Source: Clostridiales bacterium (GTDB lineage: Bacteria; Bacillota; Clostridia; Oscillospirales; Acutalibacteraceae). Taken from it: a DNA stretch of 8,915 bases. The stretch spans positions 1-8,915 of the forward strand of contig JAAYFA010000215.1 in NCBI GenBank assembly GCA_012728445.1. Reading direction: 5' to 3'. The notes beneath the pieces are model-generated. The model was not told the DNA's origin. It made no database searches and worked only from the letters and a program-made list of their open reading frames with translations. Position 1 is the first letter of the stretch. The number at the start of each line of letters is the position of its first letter. A program made the position numbers and the translations under genes. Of the stretch, positions 6,038 through 8,915 are shown piece by piece.

Positions 6038-8077
6038 CTATTTCTGGAAAAGAGGTATTATCTTTTGAAGTAAGAGGATAAACTTTTCCATAATGATTCC
6101 GGTAATGGTTTTGTAAAACAGTATGTTCACTTTGTTTGTCGCAATGATGTTATCGTCCATATCGTAAATGTTAATCGTAATGTCGGACGAGCGCACCATA
6201 AAGCCTTGGTTGGTTACCTTGCCGTGCTGGTTAACGATTACATTGGGCTTGCTAGAAAGGTATTCAACTCTTACAGGGCGATCATAATTAGTTTCATACC
6301 CGATCTGAATTTTTACTCTGCTGTACATCGTCAACCAAGGAACAGGTATTTCTAGCGAGTTCCCTTCGACAACCTCATTGTTATATGTCATGTTAACATA
6401 GTACACAATGGCAACCCATTGTGCTGTAACGGTTAAATCATCTGCAGGGAAGGTCCCCGGTAAATCCGGACCCCAACCATTGAAATTGAATCCCACTTTT
6501 ACCGGGTCTGCCGGAGCGATAACAGGTGTCCCGTAAGCGCCGGTCATCGGAGCAATAACTGTTCCATCGTCCGTGAAAAAAGTTATCGTGGTTTGTTTGA
6601 TCTGCCATTGTGCCGTATAAGTCGTATCTACATTCGGATATACCGACGGCAAGCTTGGGCTCCAACCGACAAAAGTATAACCCGTTTTAGTCGGGTCTGC
6701 CGGTGGTACAAGTGCAGAACCTTCATTGACAGTTATCTGAAGGTTCGTTAAACCATTGTCGCTGTCAAAGGTGATTATTATTCTTTTTAACCACTGCGCA
6801 GTAACGGTCAAATCGTTTGCAGGGTAGGTAGACGGTAAAACCGGGCTCCAGCCATTGAAGGCATAACCGCTTTTTGTTGGGGCAAAAGGAGCCACAAGAG
6901 TGGTTCCAAAACTTCCTGTTTTCGATGTGACAGCAGACCCACCGGCGCTGTCAAAGGTAACCGTAATTTGTTTGATAGTCCATTGTGCTGTGACCGTTAA
7001 GTTGTTTTCCGGGAAGGTTGTAGGAGCAGCCGGCTGCCAGCCGGTAAACGTATAGCCTTCTCTAACAGGTGTTATGGGCGTTACAACTGTTGTACCATAA
7101 TCACCGGTTTGTGAGGCGACTGGTGAACCTCCATTCGCGTCGAAGGTGATTGTACTTTCTTTGATAGACCATATTGCTGTCGTGTTAAAATCTACTGCCG
7201 GGTAAAGTGCAGGCAATACCGGGTCCCAACGCACAAAAGTATAGCCGGTTTTTGTCGGCGGTTGTGGAGCGGTAACGGTCGAGCCGACTTCTCCTCTGAT
7301 ATATGGAACAGCAGAGCCTCCGTCGGTATTAAAAAATATGGAACTCTTGGCAACCGGCGCAGTTAATGGGATTTTGATATCCGCATTGTCAAAGTTAAAA
7401 CTAAAGTCATAGGTGTTTTTTGCGACGGTCGAAGATTCCCCTGTCAGGCATTTACTAATATACCCTTCAACAGTGCCATTTGCATTTGACTTGAACCATC
7501 GAGCATCCGTCCAAATCCTAGCATTGGTGCCTATAACCAAGTTGGCATTTGCTTTGAGACTGAACTGGAAAAGCCAGGTACCGGGAAGAACTTCGGGATT
7601 GGAGGACGTGCCAACCTGAGTAGAAACTTTGACTGCTTTATACACATCATAGTTTTCAGTGGCCAAAAAAGTATTGGGCCACACAACACTGGGTAGATTG
7701 GTGCCACCGGAGTAACCGGTACAGGCTGAACTAAAATAATGATTGTCTGCGTTTGCAGTGAAGGCGTTTTTGTTGGCGCCTTGAATCGTGAACAGCGTTT
7801 TGTCAAACATCACAATATAATTGGATGCACCAACCAGATAGTTGGATGTCGGTATAATACGCACCGATATAATGTCATTTGCTGCGACTGTTTCTCCAAT
7901 TGCCAGAGGGGTGAACACTTTTGTCCCTGCGTCATATCTGCCTGCAATCAGTTCAACCGTAGCATCTAAAGCCTCCGGGTCACCAGGTGCAGTAGCGGCA
8001 CCTACTGCCACAGCGCTAATATTGATTACAAGTAGCATCGCCAATAGTAAGCTTAACAGTTTTTTTGACTTTAACAT
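6038..8077 (-). CDS. Secreted InlB/Flg_new-repeat surface protein
   Basis: This 679-residue exported protein starts with a Sec signal peptide: KSKK, a hydrophobic core (about 7-24) and a likely cut near AVAVGA-AT (about 27). Residues about 38-240 form an unassigned region with beta-strand-like patterning; IVMFDKTLFTI (88-98) recalls cohesin-like modules of clostridial surface proteins, but that is a guess. Five InlB B-type (Listeria-Bacteroides/Flg_new) repeats follow at about 246-304, 309-367, 371-430, 434-491 and 497-554. Each runs from TFDxxGG through GYTFxGWxPxLP to TAQW. Residues about 560-656 look like a Big-type domain (VEYLSSKPNVIVNQHGKVTN). A hydrophobic tail (657-679) ends the protein; there is no LPxTG motif or SLH domain, so the mode of attachment is unclear. 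AGGGAGGT lies 5 nt before the ATG. An adhesion or cell-surface role is inferred from the family. Confidence 0.88.
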   Translation of the reverse strand: MLKSKKLLSLLLAMLLVINISAVAVGAATAPGDPEALDATVELIAGRYDAGTKVFTPLAIGETVAANDIISVRIIPTSNYLVGASNYIVMFDKTLFTIQGANKNAFTANADNHYFSSACTGYSGGTNLPSVVWPNTFLATENYDVYKAVKVSTQVGTSSNPEVLPGTWLFQFSLKANANLVIGTNARIWTDARWFKSNANGTVEGYISKCLTGESSTVAKNTYDFSFNFDNADIKIPLTAPVAKSSIFFNTDGGSAVPYIRGEVGSTVTAPQPPTKTGYTFVRWDPVLPALYPAVDFNTTAIWSIKESTITFDANGGSPVASQTGDYGTTVVTPITPVREGYTFTGWQPAAPTTFPENNLTVTAQWTIKQITVTFDSAGGSAVTSKTGSFGTTLVAPFAPTKSGYAFNGWSPVLPSTYPANDLTVTAQWLKRIIITFDSDNGLTNLQITVNEGSALVPPADPTKTGYTFVGWSPSLPSVYPNVDTTYTAQWQIKQTTITFFTDDGTVIAPMTGAYGTPVIAPADPVKVGFNFNGWGPDLPGTFPADDLTVTAQWVAIVYYVNMTYNNEVVEGNSLEIPVPWLTMYSRVKIQIGYETNYDRPVRVEYLSSKPNVIVNQHGKVTNQGFMVRSSDITINIYDMDDNIIATNKVNILFYKTITGIIMEKFILLLQKIIPLFQK
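6416..7342 (-). repeat. Five tandem InlB-type coding repeats
   Basis: The five protein repeats correspond to units of about 189 bp (62-63 codons from one TF to the next). The units approximate 7342-7166, 7153-6977, 6967-6788, 6778-6605 and 6589-6416. The last four share the TAQW ending; the first is the most divergent, with WDPVLP for GWxPxLP and TAIW at its end. DNA similarity is moderate, which argues for old rather than recent duplication. Confidence 0.85.
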
Positions 8078-8109
8078 TTTTTACCTCCCTAAATTTACAT
8101 ACGAAATAT

Positions 8110-8140
8110 ATCTCATGTTGATATATAAACCTAATGAGAT
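8110..8140. promoter_or_regulatory. Dyad at the start point of the InlB-repeat protein transcript
   Basis: ATCTCAT (8110-8116) and ATGAGAT (8134-8140) form a perfect 7-bp inverted repeat around 17 bp. The right arm touches the -10 box, and the dyad covers the predicted start point and early leader. It could be an operator or a 5' RNA hairpin. Confidence 0.4.
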
Positions 8141-8167
8141 TTTATCATACAAATCCAACTTTTGCAA
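8139..8167 (-). promoter_or_regulatory. Sigma-A-type promoter for the InlB-repeat protein gene
   Basis: The minus strand reads TTGCAA (8167-8162), a 17-bp spacer, then TAAAAT (8144-8139) preceded by TGA, an extended -10 feature. The start point would be near 8132, giving a leader of about 55 nt that ends with a strong ribosome site (8083-8090). Confidence 0.7.
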
Positions 8168-8189
8168 GAAATATCGGTTTGTTGCAAAA
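8160..8189. promoter_or_regulatory. Inverted repeat TTTTGCAA/TTGCAAAA over the -35 box
   Basis: TTTTGCAA (8160-8167) and TTGCAAAA (8182-8189) are perfect 8-bp inverted arms separated by 14 bp. The left arm contains the -35 hexamer and the right arm lies in a tandem repeat. This is a candidate operator for control of the surface protein. Confidence 0.45.
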
Positions 8190-8204
8190 TCTTGTTTCAA
8201 AATC
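8179..8204. repeat. Tandem 13-bp direct repeat upstream of the surface-protein promoter
   Basis: TTGTTGCAAAATC (8179-8191) is followed at once by TTGTTTCAAAATC (8192-8204), with one mismatch. The pair sits just upstream of the -35 box. It may be two binding sites on nearly the same helix face, or a small tandem duplication. Confidence 0.6.
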
Positions 8205-8217
8205 TACAAAAAAGTGT

Positions 8218-8250
8218 AAAAAAGAAGATTTCAGAGAATACTGAAAGTCT
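8218..8250 (-). terminator. Intrinsic terminator of the phosphodiesterase gene
   Basis: On the minus strand AGA-c-TTTCAG (8250-8241), a 6-nt loop and CTGAAA-TCT (8234-8226) form a 9-bp stem with one bulged C. A TTCTTTTTT run follows. It begins 12 bp after the stop at 8262 and separates this gene from the surface-protein promoter. Confidence 0.65.
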
Positions 8251-8261
8251 GCCGGTCCGTA

Positions 8262-8915
8262 CTATTCTTTCATCGAGTTTAGCAAGTCAAACAGTTTTTT
8301 CGGTTTTCGTGTTGTAATGTTATCGACAGACATTGAGAGCATTTTTTTCATATCTGACTTTTTATCGAGTGTCCAAACCGAAACAAGCAGCCCTTTGTCA
8401 CGAAGAACATCAATCAGCGTCTTGCTTATTTCGCTGAAGTGGCAGTTTAAGCCGACACAATTTAGCTCAAGCAGTTTTTCTGCAAACGATTGTGCATACT
8501 CAAAACTGTCCCTTTGCTTTTTATCGGTTGATGCGTTCAGATAGCAAGGAATCAGTTTGCATTGAGCCATGACAGGAGCAACCCAGCTTTTATCCACACC
8601 GGTGAAGAATACACGCGCAAGCAATTCCTCTTTTTCTGCATATTCCTGCACGGCTGCAAGATTTTTTATTGATTTAAGATCCAAATTTACTTTAATTCTT
8701 CTGCTGACTTTCACTGCCTTAAAAGCGTCGATGAGTGGCACACCTTCATTTTGTTTGGGTGCATCCTTGTGGATAATAACGGGCGTGCCATCGGGTCTGA
8801 ACGACACATCCATTTCTACAATATCTACACCCGATTCGATTACTTTTAGCAACGCAGGAATGGTGTTTTCAGGCAATCCTAATGCCCCCGCGTGAGCAGT
8901 AATTGAAAAGCCGGC
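8262..8915 (-). CDS. Glycerophosphodiester phosphodiesterase family protein, 5' end missing
   Basis: The reading frame is open to the window edge, with 217 residues visible. It is a GDPD TIM-barrel protein, a family that hydrolyses glycerophosphodiesters to glycerol-3-phosphate and an alcohol. Visible motifs, numbered from the edge, are HAGALGLPENT (8-18), VEMDVSF with E34 and D36, VIIHKD with H49, VNLDLKS, and WTLDKKSDM near the C-terminus. The first motif is normally HRG and reads HAG; the later EIK-type metal position reads DLK. The two catalytic His and the ExD pair are kept, so activity is plausible in a divergent subfamily. The TTG at 8876 is not the start, because it would remove the catalytic first His. 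Probably only a few N-terminal residues are missing. No signal peptide can be judged. Confidence 0.85.
   Translation of the reverse strand, partial: AGFSITAHAGALGLPENTIPALLKVIESGVDIVEMDVSFRPDGTPVIIHKDAPKQNEGVPLIDAFKAVKVSRRIKVNLDLKSIKNLAAVQEYAEKEELLARVFFTGVDKSWVAPVMAQCKLIPCYLNASTDKKQRDSFEYAQSFAEKLLELNCVGLNCHFSEISKTLIDVLRDKGLLVSVWTLDKKSDMKKMLSMSVDNITTRKPKKLFDLLNSMKE

Noticed and set aside
6416..7342. The regular coding repeats as a CRISPR array or recent tandem duplication.
   Set aside because: The units are in-frame InlB-type protein repeats of about 63 residues with substantial sequence divergence.
7842..8219. A plus-strand open frame of 125 residues running from the surface-protein gene into its upstream gap.
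   Set aside because: It is antisense to the signal peptide and N-terminal region and runs through the promoter; it is best explained as a shadow frame.
8877..8915. A TTG at 8876 as the start of the phosphodiesterase gene.
   Set aside because: The frame stays open to the edge and encodes the conserved HAGALGL segment upstream, so the gene extends beyond the window.

Overview
All seven genes lie on the minus strand, with short AT-rich gaps, good AGGAGG-type ribosome sites and sigma-A-like promoters. This points to a low-to-mid GC Bacillota (Firmicutes), probably an anaerobic member of Clostridia. The supporting content is an AmmeMemoRadiSam pair with a LigB-AMMECR1 fusion, a ROK repressor, a B12-methyltransferase-like URO-D paralogue and a surface protein built of InlB/Flg_new repeats. 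The window shows no rRNA, tRNA, CRISPR array or transposase. The taxonomic call is inference from gene content only.

Layout, in transcription order (right to left). (1) 8915-8262: a divergent glycerophosphodiester phosphodiesterase, cut by the window edge and followed by an intrinsic-terminator-like hairpin. (2) 8077-6038: a secreted 679-residue protein with a signal peptide, an unassigned N-terminal beta-rich region, five InlB-type repeats, a Big-like C-terminal domain and a hydrophobic tail. Its upstream gap holds a strong promoter set among inverted and tandem repeats. (3) 5925-5023: an RluA/RluD-type pseudouridine synthase with an S4 domain. (4) 4925-3969: a uroporphyrinogen-decarboxylase-like protein. 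(5) 3783-2548: a ROK-family repressor with its own promoter and a 25-bp dyad just downstream of the -10, probably its autoregulatory operator. (6) 2227-842 and 845-21: a two-gene operon with an ATGA overlap, encoding a LigB/MEMO-like plus AMMECR1 fusion and the AmrS radical SAM enzyme.

The amr operon is the closest thing here to an undescribed system. The three-family association is known and named, but I know of no established reaction for it. The fused protein keeps residues that match the class III extradiol dioxygenase metal site. The operon has a well-formed promoter, flanked by 10-bp direct repeats, and a leader of about 120 nt containing a hairpin element. A second copy of that hairpin element lies upstream of the URO-D gene, with substitutions that keep the stem paired in minus-strand RNA. 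The pairing of the URO-D gene with the ROK regulator suggests a small sugar- or C1-linked metabolic module, but the substrate cannot be read from the sequence.
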